Positions 10,870-21,611 of a DNA stretch of 64,000 nt are shown piece after piece. The first letter of the stretch is position 1. Every line of letters begins with the position of its first letter. The position numbers were made by a program, and so were the translations under genes. Location: assembly GCA_036426205.1 (NCBI GenBank), contig CM071586.1, forward strand, positions 8,738,219 through 8,802,218. Direction: 5' to 3'. This DNA comes from Ascaphus truei. Taxonomy: Eukaryota; Chordata; Amphibia; Anura; Ascaphidae. The notes under the pieces are model-generated. The model was not told where the DNA came from. It worked only from the letters and a program-made list of their open reading frames with translations, and did no database searches.

Positions 10870-13178
10870 CTTGGGCTTGCCACGGCCAAAGCCCATCCTT
10901 CCACTCTCATTCTAGATATCTCTGTGACTTGAATGAGAGTGGATGGAGGAAGAGAACCCTCAGTCCCGCTGGGATCGGAGCCATTTCTCCAGTTCATTCG
11001 TGTCTCCTCCCAAAGGTGCTTGAGATCTGCACTCCTCAGTCGCTCGAGGAGGACTTTTTCTAAGTATAGTCTTTTTGCTACGTGCGCGGTCATGAGATTT
11101 CCCTCGCGTCGGGTGCTCGTTTTATTGTAGGCAGACTGTATGGCAGCAGTTGCAGAGCGTTTAAAAACAGCCCTTTGAGTTTTCCGCTCTTGAAGCTGTC
11201 TCTGCACTCTTTCCACTTAATGGAGTTGCTAGTTCAGCCTCTTTGGGATTAAGTTGCAAATCCATATCCACTTCCAGAGAATGTCCCGTCTTTTCAGCTT
11301 CATCAGCACGTGTACCTTCTTTTATTGCCTGTTGGGTTGCTGAAGGTTTTGCTAGTGCTTGTTTAGGTGGTTCAAATTTTGCAACCTTGTATTTCAGACG
11401 AGCGGTATTCCCAGCTCTCACTGTACCCTTGTCTTCATGGGTTTTTGGGGCTGTGGGATACTGTTGCTTAGTCAGGGTCAATACTTGTCCTTGTAGAACT
11501 GTAATCTCATCCGCGAGAGATCCCTGTTTTTTGAGTGCGTCTTGCAAGTCTCTTCTCAGGGAATTTATCTGCACCCTTCGTTTTCTCTGAGCTTGCTTCC
11601 ACATTTTCACTGCATTGTGAAGCACTATGAATTTCTTTGCTCGGGCCACAGTTACTTGTCTCAGTTTCTGGACCTTCTTGTGCTCCCTTTTGTGCTGGGT
11701 CACCTGGGTTCTAAGCTTGGCCTCTAGCGATGCTTTGGTGAGGCTCAGTGTAGCCTTCAGTTTCTCATGCTGCTTTGCGGGGACATACTGGGTAATCAGA
11801 CGTTCCTGCAGTACCTGTATTTCTTTAACAGCCTGCAGATTGACTGAGAGACTTTGAGATCTGTATTAAGATTGACAATAGTTTCTTTAGAAATGTCCAG
11901 CTCCTCAGTGAGACTGTAGTTCCTTTCTGGAGACTTCCAGGTCTGTGCGGCAGCTGTTGGTCTCATGATGTGATGCATCCAGTGCTCTGCGGAGTGTCTG
12001 AACCTCTTTCTGAGATACGTCCACCTCTGTCCGGACACTGTTGACCTCCTGTTGTGAGGCATTCAGCTCTACGCGAAGAGTGTGAACCTCTTGCTGAAAT
12101 ACTGTCATCTGCTTTAGTGCCTCCTCATACTTCCGCTTCAGCTTAACCATCATTTTATCAGATTGGCTCTGCTTTTCATCCATGGCGGAAATAGTAGCGT
12201 TTGCAGTATCTAGCTCAGTCTTGAGATCGTACAATTCTGTTCCAGATTCAGAGTACATTGCGAGCACCGTCTTCTGTAACTCAGCATTATCTTCCCTCTC
12301 AAGTTTCAATTGTTCCCGGAGTAGATCACAGTCACGCCTGGCAATTTTCAGGGCGTCTTCAGGGCTGGTCAAGGGATCGTCACTCACTGGTTCCGGCTCC
12401 GCTTCCCTGGGATGATTGGTTGAGGGTTCCTCACTGTTGGCACCGGACAGACACTTCTTTGGGGTACACGACTTCTGCCTTTGGCCCTCTGGATATTCGA
12501 TTATTCGCGGGACGAATTCTCCATTTTCTCTAGGCTGCAGGACAACTCTGTCCCCCTTTTTCTCCACAGGATCTGCGGACGCGTCTGTTCCTTCCACGGT
12601 AAGTGAAGAACCGCTTTTCTTTTTCCGCCTTTTTGTTTTGGATGACTGTCCGATCCGGAATACTGGGGTCTCCTTCTTTATTTGATACTTCAGCGGCTTC
12701 ATTGTATACGCCAGGCTTTTCTTGCAGTTGCTTTAGCTGACAGAAATATTTGATGATCTGCTGCTCCCGCTCTCTCCTGTCGACCATATTCGTCATCATA
12801 GAGAGCGGTCTTTTCGGTTCGTGCCGAGTTCAGGCACCCCCACCATTCTTGGGGTGTTTTGTTGGTGTGACTCGGTTCAGGTTCCCCGTAACAGATGTCT
12901 TCCTCTTTATTGGACTGGAAGGGCCACTCTTCCGTGGGGTAGGGTTCATTACAGGAACGCTGCATCTTGTCCTCCATTTTGGGGCTATCAGGTGTAATTT
13001 TCTTCCTGCCCTCAGGAGGCGCTATTGCAGCTGTTACCACTGTATTTGCTAGAACCCCCAATTGTGGTAGTCCTACAGGTGGGCATATTTTGCTTGTAGA
13101 GGTCGTAGCTCTCACAGGCATCTCTGTAGACTTTTCTTTTTCTTGGGTAAGTTTTACAATATCAGCAGTGCTGTGCAC
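10870..13178 (-). pseudogene. Long coiled-coil ORF of the LTR element, broken by frameshifts
   Basis: Several overlapping - strand frames (13178-12699, 12799-12530, 12702-11905, 12062-11796, 11703-11161, 11216-10870) read as one former protein of about 750 residues. It has a polar amino-terminal part, a basic KTKRRKKKSG stretch, and then a long coiled coil. Between about 12110 and 11860 the coil consists of about six 14-residue repeats of the type EVxxLRxELxxSQx. No CCHC knuckle, protease, RT or integrase motif is visible. The ORF fills almost the whole internal region, so it is either a highly diverged gag-like protein or a captured host coiled-coil gene. I cannot tell which. Confidence 0.7.
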
Positions 13179-14027
13179 TCATTCTCTCTCTTTAGGTATA
13201 CTGGATGTGCAATTGCTAGGAAAAAAATTATATTTGCTTTACACCATTTACTTGCTAGGTATAATCTCATTAAGCATACTGGATGTGCAGTTGCTAGGTA
13301 AAAACTTCTGTTTGCTTTACATCATTTACTTGCTAGGTGCAATACCCTCCGCTTCAGCCAAATAATGTGGTTTTCTGCTTGAGTTCAGTAATGTTCATTC
13401 TCAACTTTGGGTATTATGGCATTCACTCTTCACACTTTGGGATACCTTTTACACAGCTCAGCAATTCCTTTCTCCCCAGTAGGGCAATTTTACCCTCAGC
13501 ATTTGTTTACTGAAAATTCCCCTGCTTCAGCACAGTCTTGCATCAATTTTCACACTTTTCTGCATATACTCCATTCACAACTGGTAGTCCTATGCGGTGT
13601 GGCAGCCTTTACTTGCAGAATCAGTACCGCTCGCGTGTCACCATCTGTATTCACTGCTTCAGCGAAACATATGAAAACAACAAACGCCTATCCCTTTTAA
13701 GGGCTAACTTACTTCTTGAACCCTGACTACAGCTGGAAGGAAAAACCCCTATTTCAATGACCATATTACACTTTATTTGTAATAGGCAAATAAGGTTTAC
13801 CTGCTTCAGCACGGTCTCTCTTTCTTGGAATCGGGGAAAAGAGTCCATCTGTGGTTTTGTAAGTTTTAGTGCAGTGTAGATTTCCTGCCTGGGTGTGTCC
13901 CTTTAACTCTGGTCTCTGCTGCATGAGATTCTTTGTTTATGTTGCTCAGGCTGTTTGTAGGCAAAAAGCACAAAAAAAATTCACAGGCAAACTCCGGGCC
14001 CCTTTTAACTTCAAGGACCACCTCTCG

Positions 14028-14045
14028 TCCCACTTCTGACGACCA
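14028..14045 (-). promoter_or_regulatory. Primer binding site, Leu-tRNA-like
   Basis: The + strand reads tcccacttctgacgacca. This matches the 3' end of a vertebrate Leu tRNA (CAG type, recalled as ...TCCCACTTCTGACA plus CCA) except for one extra base. It lies 2 nt from the 5' LTR on the - strand, the correct place for a (-)-strand primer site. Confidence 0.65.
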
Positions 14046-14047
14046 TA

Positions 14048-14630
14048 TGTAGGAGGAACGCGCACAGAGGTCTGCAAGGGAAACTTGTTATGGTGAAATG
14101 AAATAAGGCTTTTATTGCGCCTGTTTCCTTAACATCAGAAAACCATCCAAACAAGGGGTCAAACAAAGCTTCTATTCACTTGGGAGTATTTCTAGCGAAA
14201 CCTATGCAGTCAACAACTCCCTTTAGATAAGCATGTCTCCCAGCCCCAAACATATATCTTGATATGAGCAGATATACCAAAAGTCTTATAAAGGAAAGTC
14301 TTATCTGTTTCTTGTGGTTGGAGAGAAAGTCTTCTCTGTTCCTGGGTTGCTGCCTTTTTCCCCAGGTTTTGTCAGCATTCAGGTTTAGAGGTGTTTTCCC
14401 CTGTGTCTTGCAAGCAGCTCTGCTATTCTGGCAGGCTCAAGACATCTGTCCCCATGGCCAGTCTCACAACATGTGAGACTCAGGAACAATCTCTCTCCCT
14501 GTCTCAAAAGACAGGCTTTTCTAAGAAGCTAATCAGGCAGGTGGTGTCGGATAATTAACTGCCAGCAATTAACAACCACACTGCTGGATTAGAGGCATAT
14601 TTCCTGAACAGGGATAACTCCCCTGTTACA
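14048..14630 (-). mobile_element. 5' LTR of the - sense LTR element
   Basis: A 583-bp repeat, TGTAGGAGG...CCTGTTACA, close in sequence to the split left LTR. On the - strand it has the AATAAAAGCC signal about 75 nt before its end. A diverged solo copy of the same family interrupts the L1 at 38896-39527. Confidence 0.9.
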
Positions 14631-15206
14631 CACATGTTATAACTCTGTGCCCAGGACATGCGTGCGAACGAGAGGTAACTCTCACTATTGCTGCCTGTAA
14701 CACGTTATAACTCTATGCCCAGGACATGCGTGAGAACGAGAGGTAACTCTCACTGTATTACTTCCTGTAACATGTTATAACTCTGTGCCCAGGACATGCG
14801 TGAGAGCGAGAGGTAACTCTCACTGTATTACTGCCTGTAACACACGTTATAACTCTGTGCCCAGGACATGCGTGAGAACGAGAGGTAACTCTCACTGTAT
14901 TACTTCCTGTAACATGTTATAACTCTGTGCCCAGGACATGCGTGAGAACGAGAGGTAACTCTCATTGTATTACTGCCTGTAACACACGTTATAACTCTGT
15001 GCCCAGGACATGTGTGAGAGCGAGAGGTAACTCTCACTGTATTACTTCCTGTAACACGTTATAACTCTGTGCCCAGGATATGCGTGAGAACGAGAGGTAA
15101 CTCTCACTGTATTACTTCCTGTAACATGTTATAACTCTGTGCCCATTACATGCGTGAAAACGAGAGGTAACTCACTGTATTACTGCCTGTAACACATCTT
15201 ATAAAT
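14631..15206 (+). repeat. 71-bp minisatellite, right part
   Basis: About eight copies of the unit described at 6075-6283, alternating between two slightly different ends (cctgtaacacacg and cctgtaacatg). It runs directly into the zinc-finger relic, so the array lies within or beside a former zinc-finger exon. Confidence 0.9.
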
Positions 15207-15290
15207 ACATTTGTGTGTTCTGAATGCAGAAAATGTTTTGATAATAAGTCGTGTCTTGTTGCACATCAGAGAGTTCACACAGGAGCATAA
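15207..15290 (+). pseudogene. Relic of a zinc-finger gene: last finger plus 3' flank
   Basis: The reading frame gives one C2H2 finger (FVCSECRKCFDNKSCLVAHQ, then RVHTGA) and a stop at 15288. The following 200 bp match the 3' flank of the - strand zinc-finger gene at 45110-45310. It is thus the 3' end of a third paralogue whose other fingers are gone or replaced by the minisatellite. Confidence 0.75.
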
Positions 15291-15514
15291 TTATGTTTTC
15301 TCTAAATCTTGTCAATGTTTTCCTCACACAAGTTTACTTTGTAATATTGACCGCTGAAAATTATTGATTTTATTTTTGTTAAAAAAAATATCTTTAAACT
15401 TATGAAAACATAATACATTTCTTATAATCGTGGGGGATATTTTGCTTTTTATTATTTAACTTTGAAAAATGTAAGGAAAGTTGAATTTGTATTTTTTTTT
15501 TTAAAGTTCTGTTA

Positions 15515-16429
15515 CCGTATTTCCTTGATTCTAAGATGCACTTTTCTCCTATTTTCACATGGCTGAAATAGTCTGCGTTTTAGAATCAATGTATTTTAAA
15601 AAAATCAGCTAAGGGGCGCTGCTGCAGATGCCGGCCGGAATCTCACAGTGTGCAGGCTGCAATCACCCCCCTCCTCTCCCCTCCCCCCACCCCCTCCTCT
15701 CCCCCACCCCCTCCTCTCCCCTCCCCATGAGGTGCAGAGGGATCGGAAATGCCTGACAGGGCACAACACGTTGCCCAGAAGCCCCCCCCCCCCTTCCCGA
15801 ATCCCTGTGCGAAATGCAGGAGGTGCAGAGGTAGCTGTGTCTCTGTATGTGTTTGTGTGAATCTCTGTATGTGTCTGTGTGTGTGTCTCTGTATGTGTCT
15901 GTGTCTCTCTCGGTCTGTCTCTGTATGTATGTGTCTATGTGTCTGTCTGTCTCTCTGCTACCAAAAGCAAGATAGGAGATTGTTAGAACATGTTCTTTTT
16001 ACTTCACTTCCCTCCCATTCTCTCCCCCCACCTTCCCTCCCATTCTCTCCCCCCCTTCCCTCCCATTCTCTTCCCTCCCATTCTCCCCCCCCTTCCCTCC
16101 CATTCTCACCCCCCTTCCCTCCCATTCTCACCCCCCCTTTCTCTTTCTCCCCCCACTCTGCCTGTCGCTCCCCATTCTGTCTGCCTCTCTCCCCCCCCCT
16201 TCCCTCCCATTCTCCACCCCCCCATTCTCTCTCTTGCTCCCCCCCATTCTGCCTGTCGCTCCCCATTCTGTGTCTGCCTCTCTCCCCCCTTTGGTTATTG
16301 AAGTGTCATGTCACCCTGCTAGTTAAAAAAATAAACAAAAAAATTCTGCACATTTAATATAGTGGGATTTCCCCCCCCCCCATTTTTTTTATTAAATTAA
16401 GGGTGCGTCTTAGAATCGAGGAAATAGGG
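15515..16429. mobile_element. TA-flanked MITE with terminal inverted repeats, filled with microsatellites
   Basis: The left end ccgtatttccttgattctaa and the reverse complement of the right end ccctatttcctcgattctaa match in 18 of 20. TA flanks both sides. The interior is C/T-rich simple sequence (15660-15730, 15830-15955, 16000-16290, poly-C near 16370), which produces long meaningless open frames. No transposase is seen. Confidence 0.75.
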
Positions 16430-16431
16430 TA

Positions 16432-17104
16432 ATTGGAAATTCCTTAAAGGAAAAAGATGAATCAGACCGCTGTCCCTAGCTATAGTCCTAGTATAAAAGA
16501 CAAAACAGCGGGTGCAGGGGGCATAAAATATAGAACACGGACATGACAAGTAGAGTCAGAAGATTCCCCAGATAATTGCACTCGATGCTAGAATAATTTA
16601 TTCCAGACAGCAATGGCCCGTCAGTGAATTTTTTCTGTTGGTCAGTCTAATGACCACTAGGGATCAGGAATATTAGAACATAATAACAATCCATTTTATC
16701 CGGGTTTTTATTGTCAAAGATATCGTTTAATAAAACAGTATCACCAGTGTTTTATGGGTTAAACCAGTATTGCCCCCGCAGCAGCAGCAGCAGTAGATAA
16801 TACCCCGGGGTGAGTGAGGATTGGGTGACACCTTGTGGTTGTACAGGAGAAGTGCGGCTGGAACACAGGGACATTGGGGAAAGTTACAGAATAATAATTA
16901 TTACAGTGATGAGAACAATGCGGCGATAACTATATTAATAAGCCAGGTCTCTTCTGTGTGGGATTAAATCAGCATGTGACTGTCAGCCTGTGTCGTGTGT
17001 AAAGACTCATTGTTATTACATTTATATACAATCTTCCTACACAAATAAACTGTCTCCTGTCACTATTTCTGGTTTGTCTTATGTTTGTGCTTCCTACATA
17101 TTAC
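16432..17104. other. Spacer, nothing recognised
   Basis: Mixed-composition DNA with a short (gca)n run near 16785. No gene, repeat family or RNA gene was recognised. Confidence 0.5.
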
Positions 17105-17375
17105 AGTGGGTGCAGCTCAGCGCCCCGCTCCTGGGGGGGGAGGAGGGGGTAGGAACTGGGGGTTTAGAGAGAGGGGGGTAGGACTGAGTGGTTAGAGCGT
17201 TGGGTGGCAGCAGGGGGGTTACAGAGGGGGGTTAGACAGAAGGGGGGAGGAGCAGGGTGTTAGAGAGAGGGGGTTGGGGCAGGAGGTTAGAGAGAGTGGG
17301 GGAGGAGCAGCGGGTTAGAGAGGGAGGGTAGGAGCAGGGGGTAGAGAGTGGGGGTAGGAGCAGGGGGGTAGAGAG
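17105..17375 (+). repeat. G-rich minisatellite
   Basis: Irregular repeats of a unit like gggggtaggagcaggggg with ttagagag spacers. The G runs could form quadruplexes on the + strand. Confidence 0.8.
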
Positions 17376-17429
17376 CAGGTTGTTCTCCCTTTTATATCTC
17401 ACAATGACAAGTAATTACACTTCCAACTC

Positions 17430-17958
17430 AAGGCACTGCACTCTGCTGCCACCGTGTGGATATGGGAGACACTGCACTCTGCTACCACCCTGTGGATATA
17501 GGAGAAACTGCATTCTGCTGCCTCCCTGTGGATATAGGAGAAACTGTACTCTGCTGGCTCCCTGTGGATATTGTCACGGCCCCTTTTATTCTCCAACATC
17601 TCTGATTTTGTCTGGGTATTTTTTTGGAATGCCACGCACTTCACCGCGTTCATGCCGCATTCATGCCGACCCAGCGCTAATACAAATGCACACGGCCGCG
17701 GCTTTAAATACCGGAACATGCCGCATCAAACACTGCATCTGCCCGCGGTTTTAAAAGTCGCGCTTAAACGGCCGCACGAGGCTAAAGGCGGCCGCCACTG
17801 TATAGGAGACACTGCACTCTGCTGCCACCCTGTGGATATAGGAGACACTGCACTCTGCTGCCACCCTGTGGATATAGGAGACACTGCACTCTGCTGCCAC
17901 CCTGTGGATATAGGAGAAACTACTCTGCTGCCACCGTGTGGATATAGGAGACACTGCA
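17430..17958 (+). repeat. 36-bp minisatellite interrupted by a MITE
   Basis: The unit is 'gagacactgcactctgctgc' plus 'caccctgtggatatag'. About four copies lie left of the MITE and four to five right of it. The MITE inserted at a TA in the unit. Confidence 0.9.
17571..17800. mobile_element. TA-flanked MITE sharing its right end with the large transposon at 25908
   Basis: The last 32 bp, reverse-complemented (cagtggcggccgcctttagc, then ctcgtgcggccg), are identical to the first 32 bp of the element at 25908. TA flanks both ends inside the 36-bp repeat unit, where the uninterrupted unit shows the empty site. The left end (ttgtcacggcc) is diverged. Probably a deletion derivative of the large element's family. 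Confidence 0.8.
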
Positions 17959-18059
17959 GCAATATATTCCTTTATTTTCTATTGTAAATCTCCCTTCAAC
18001 TATATTGGCTGCATTAAATCATCAGCGTCACTTTGTAAGTCGCTGTTCTCACCGTGTTA

Positions 18060-21000
18060 TAATACCAGTTGAATTTATTTATTTTTTATTGGGTTTTTCA
18101 GAAGGTAGGGTACAGCATATCATATCACGACAGGCTGGTACAGAAGACATTAGATATTTTTTAACAGATTGGTAATAGTATAGCTTCCACACAACATGTT
18201 AGGATCCAAAAGTATCCAGCCCTCCTCTCCATCCGGAGGGGGTGTTAATGGATCTGCACCTGTCTCTCCTTTTCGAGAGGAATAAGGATAGTTAAAGGGG
18301 AGAAAGGAAGAAAGAGGGGAGCTAGAGAGGGGGGGGAGGAGAGTTGGGTGGTATGAAGCGGCATAAGAGAGGGCCGCCCAGGGCTCGACATCCACCTAAC
18401 TCTAGAACAGTTTGATTATTCTATGGGGGTTTAATCATATGGCCAAGCTTCACAGGTTTTGTTGAATTTGTCTAGTTCTTGTTTTAATCGAGCTGATAGG
18501 AGTTCCATCATACGGACTTCCCTGATTCTGGTGAGGACCATCTCCCTGTTGGGTGGTCTAGTGTTTTTCCATTTTGCCACTATTGAGCGGCGGGCTGCCG
18601 TAAGTACAAAGGATGTTAATTTTTTGATCTGAGGGGGGAGGCCTTCTGTAGGCTTACCCAACAGATACGACACCAGATCCAGTGGGACCTCCACCTCACT
18701 TATCTCCACCATAGATCGGATCATATCCCAAAATGGGGCCAGCATGGGGCAGGTCCACAGTATGTGTACCAGGTCTCCCTGCTGGCCACAACCTCTGCAA
18801 CAGAGGTCTGACAGGCCAGGGAAGGCCTGGCTCAGCCTACTCGGGGTGAGGTACCATTGAAATAAATTTTTTATAAATGTTTTCCTTGATGGAAGTACAA
18901 ATTTAGGTTTTGTTTGCAGATATCCTCCCAATCTTCTCTGTCTATTTCTATATTGAGGTCTGCAGTCCACTTAAGCATATAGCTATGGTTGACGGGTATC
19001 AAGGCACGTGCTAGTCCCATCTAAATCTCCATGATCAGACCCTTCCAATATGTTCCCACTGCACATATCTTTTCAAAGTTAGAGGGGCTTTCAAATTTGG
19101 CATTATGGGAGATCGTTGTTAAGAAGTGTCTAATCTGGAGAAAAGGGAATAGGGAGAGACCCCCAGGGGCATATTTTCCCTGTGCTTCGGAGAATTTCAT
19201 AGGCCGTCCTTTGATTAGCAGGTCAGACACTTTTGTTATATTGGCTGCTTTGAACAGTCCGAAATCCCTAGGATCACAACCTGGGGGGAAGTCCGGATTG
19301 CCAAACAGGGGGGTCAGACTTGAAGGGGAAGATGATAGGCCAAATTTAGTTCTTGTTTTAGACCATATCCCCCACGTACATCTCATTGCTCCCAGGCCCA
19401 TCCTGCCCGGCGTTGTCTCCCGACCCCCCCACCACCCACAATAGGGACGGGAGGGAGAGGCGAGAGATGTAGGAGGCCTCAGTCCCCAACCAGCTGCTAG
19501 ACGCTGGGTCATTATTCCATGTGGCCGCCTGTTTTAGGTGGGCCGCAAGGTAGTATTTGGAAATATCTGGTACTCCCAGGCCTCTGCTCTCTCTTGGTGC
19601 CATCATAACCGATCGTGCCACTCTTGGCTTTTTCCCATTCCAGATAAATTTGGAGTATATTATTTTGGATATTTTTGAGTTCAGCTCTTGGGACCTGAAC
19701 TGGGAGCGTTTGGAATAAATATAGAATTCTGGGGAGGATATTCATTTTTACTGAAGCAACTCTACCCAACCAGGAGATATGGTGTTCGTTCCAGCTCTGT
19801 CGGTCTCTTTTAATTTTTGCAAATAGAGGGGAGAAGTTATGCTTAAACAATATCTCATGAATTCGTAATTTTAATTCCGAGGTATCGAATATAGGAGGAG
19901 TTCCATTTATAGCTAAAATTAATTTGTAATAGTTTTACCTCTGATGGTGTCAGGGATAAATTTAGGGCTTCAGATTTGTCATTATTTATTTTGTATCCTG
20001 ACACCTGGCCGAATTTTTCTAATTGTGATTGAAGGTTGGGGAGGGATGTCAAGGGCTCCACCAGAGACAATATTACATCTTCGGTGAACAGAGATATCTT
20101 GTATTCCTCTTGGCCTATTTTGATTCCCATTATTTTAATATCTTTTCGGATGATGGCTGCCAGGGGCTCTATCGATAAGGCAAAGAGGGGAGGGGACAAG
20201 GGGAAGTCCTGTCTCGTACCGTTTTTTATTATTACGGGACTTGAGCCTCCGCCCGGGAGCTTTACCAATGCAGACGGTTTTTATACAGAGCTCTGATTCC
20301 CTCGAGGAAAGGACCTCGGAAGCCGAATTTGATCAGAGTGTGATCTAAAAAGTCCCATCTAATTCTGTCAAATGCTTTTTCAGCATCGAGGCTCAAAATA
20401 AAGGCCTTTGTTTTAGAGAGATGTACATGGTCGATAATATTTATAATTTTATGGGTATTGTCCGACGCTTGTCTACCCATGACAAAGCCGACCTGGTCTT
20501 TGTGGATCAAGCTCGGGATTATTGGGTTCAGTCTATTGGCCCAAATTTTGCTGTATATTTTCAGGTCCTAATTAAGAAGGGAGATCGGTCTGTAGCTGCC
20601 GCAATTTAGTGGATCCTTACCCTCTTTATGAATGATTGCTAGGGACATTGAGGGAGGAATATCTTCCCCTTCCATGAAGGAGTTGAAAACTTCTACCAGG
20701 TGTGGGATCAGCACTGCCTTAAATTTTTTGTAATACAGATTAGAGAAACCATCTGGGCCCGGGGTCTTATTTGTTTTTAATTGTTTTAATACTTCCAGTA
20801 TTTCACCGGAGTTAATTTTCTCATTTAATTTTAGGGCGGTTTCTACTGAGAGGGCCGGTAGGCTGCATTCCTCTAAATATTTTTTGATAGCCGTCAACCC
20901 GAACCTTGCGTTCTGGGGGGGGGGGGGGGGGGTCTGGGGTTTAGATTTGTATAGTAGTCTGCAAATTCTTGGGCAATTTCGCTCTCTTTGAGCGTTTTGG

Positions 21001-21610
21001 AACCGGATTTCGTCCGAATTGCAGTAATTTGGGATTTAACCCTAAGACCTCTTAATTTATTGGCTAGGATCCGGTCAGCCTTATTGCCCTTGTCGTAATA
21101 TCTCTGTTTTGTCCACCTCATCGCTCACTCTACCTCATCAAGTTGGACGGCTTTTAATTCCATCCTGGCTATGTTAAGTTTTTTGTATAGCCGTTTTGTC
21201 GGCTTGTTTTTGTGTTCAGATTTTAGTGATCGAATCTTTTCTGACAATTCTTAATATATCCTCTCCTTTTTTTTCTTTTGGAATGACGCAATGGAAATGA
21301 GGGAGCCTCGGATTGTTGCCTTATGGGCCTCCCAAAGCGTTACTGGAGAGCTTACTGAGCCTTTGTTCAAATCAAAATACTCTGAGATTTTTTGAGATAC
21401 CGAATTTAGAATCATTTAGTTTCCACTGGAGGCAGGCTTTCTTAAAGAAAGGCAAAGAGAGCGAAAAGTCAATGGTGGCATGGTCGGACCAGGATATCAA
21501 GCCAATATTAGACTGGGAGGGTGCCTGGAGGGCCTCTTTGGTACCTAGAAAGAAATCAATCCTCGAGTAGTACTGATGGGGGGTGGAGAAGAAAGTGTAG
21601 TCACTTTGTA
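18060..21610 (-). pseudogene. L1/Tx1-clade LINE ORF2 fragment, dead
   Basis: The - strand reads, in several shifted frames, the endonuclease end (YSRIDFF...SDHATI, near 21570-21450), then reverse transcriptase blocks (TPGPDGFSNLYYKKF, SYRPISLLN, LSLDAEKAFDRI). The catalytic block has become LFTED where the other L1 in the window has LYADD. The CCHC-type end CCRGCGQQGDLVHILWTCP is near 18780. It is 5'-truncated at about 21610 and ends in an A/T-rich tail near 18060. gtcactttgta occurs at 21600-21610 and at 18027-18037, a possible target duplication placed about 25 bp beyond the tail. A (C)n-type run near 20920 breaks one frame. Confidence 0.85.
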
Positions 21611-21611
21611 C

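Larger units (their letters stand above)
6284..14630 (-). mobile_element. LTR retrotransposon, pol-less, - sense
   Basis: Both LTRs start TGTAGGAGGAACG and end CCTGTTACA, and the element is flanked by a 5-bp duplication, cacat (6279-6283 and 14631-14635). Sense is - because on that strand there is an AATAAA in the LTR, a purine tract just before the left LTR, and a Leu-tRNA-like primer site just after the right LTR. The 5' LTR is 14048-14630. The 3' LTR is 6284-6569 plus 10549-10847, split by a Penelope-like element. The internal 3.2 kb holds one long broken coiled-coil ORF and no visible protease, reverse transcriptase, RNase H or integrase. It is therefore probably mobilised by a partner element. 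Confidence 0.85.

Noticed and set aside
14631..15206. Regular repeat array resembling a CRISPR
   Set aside because: Units are contiguous with no unique spacers, and the setting is a vertebrate genome; it is a minisatellite.
15648..16357. Pro/Ser- and Cys/Val-rich open frames
   Set aside because: Produced by C/T-rich and GT-rich microsatellites inside a MITE.
20915..20935. G run as an assembly gap
   Set aside because: Homopolymer C/G runs occur at several places here and the LINE frame continues on both sides; it looks like ordinary slippage.
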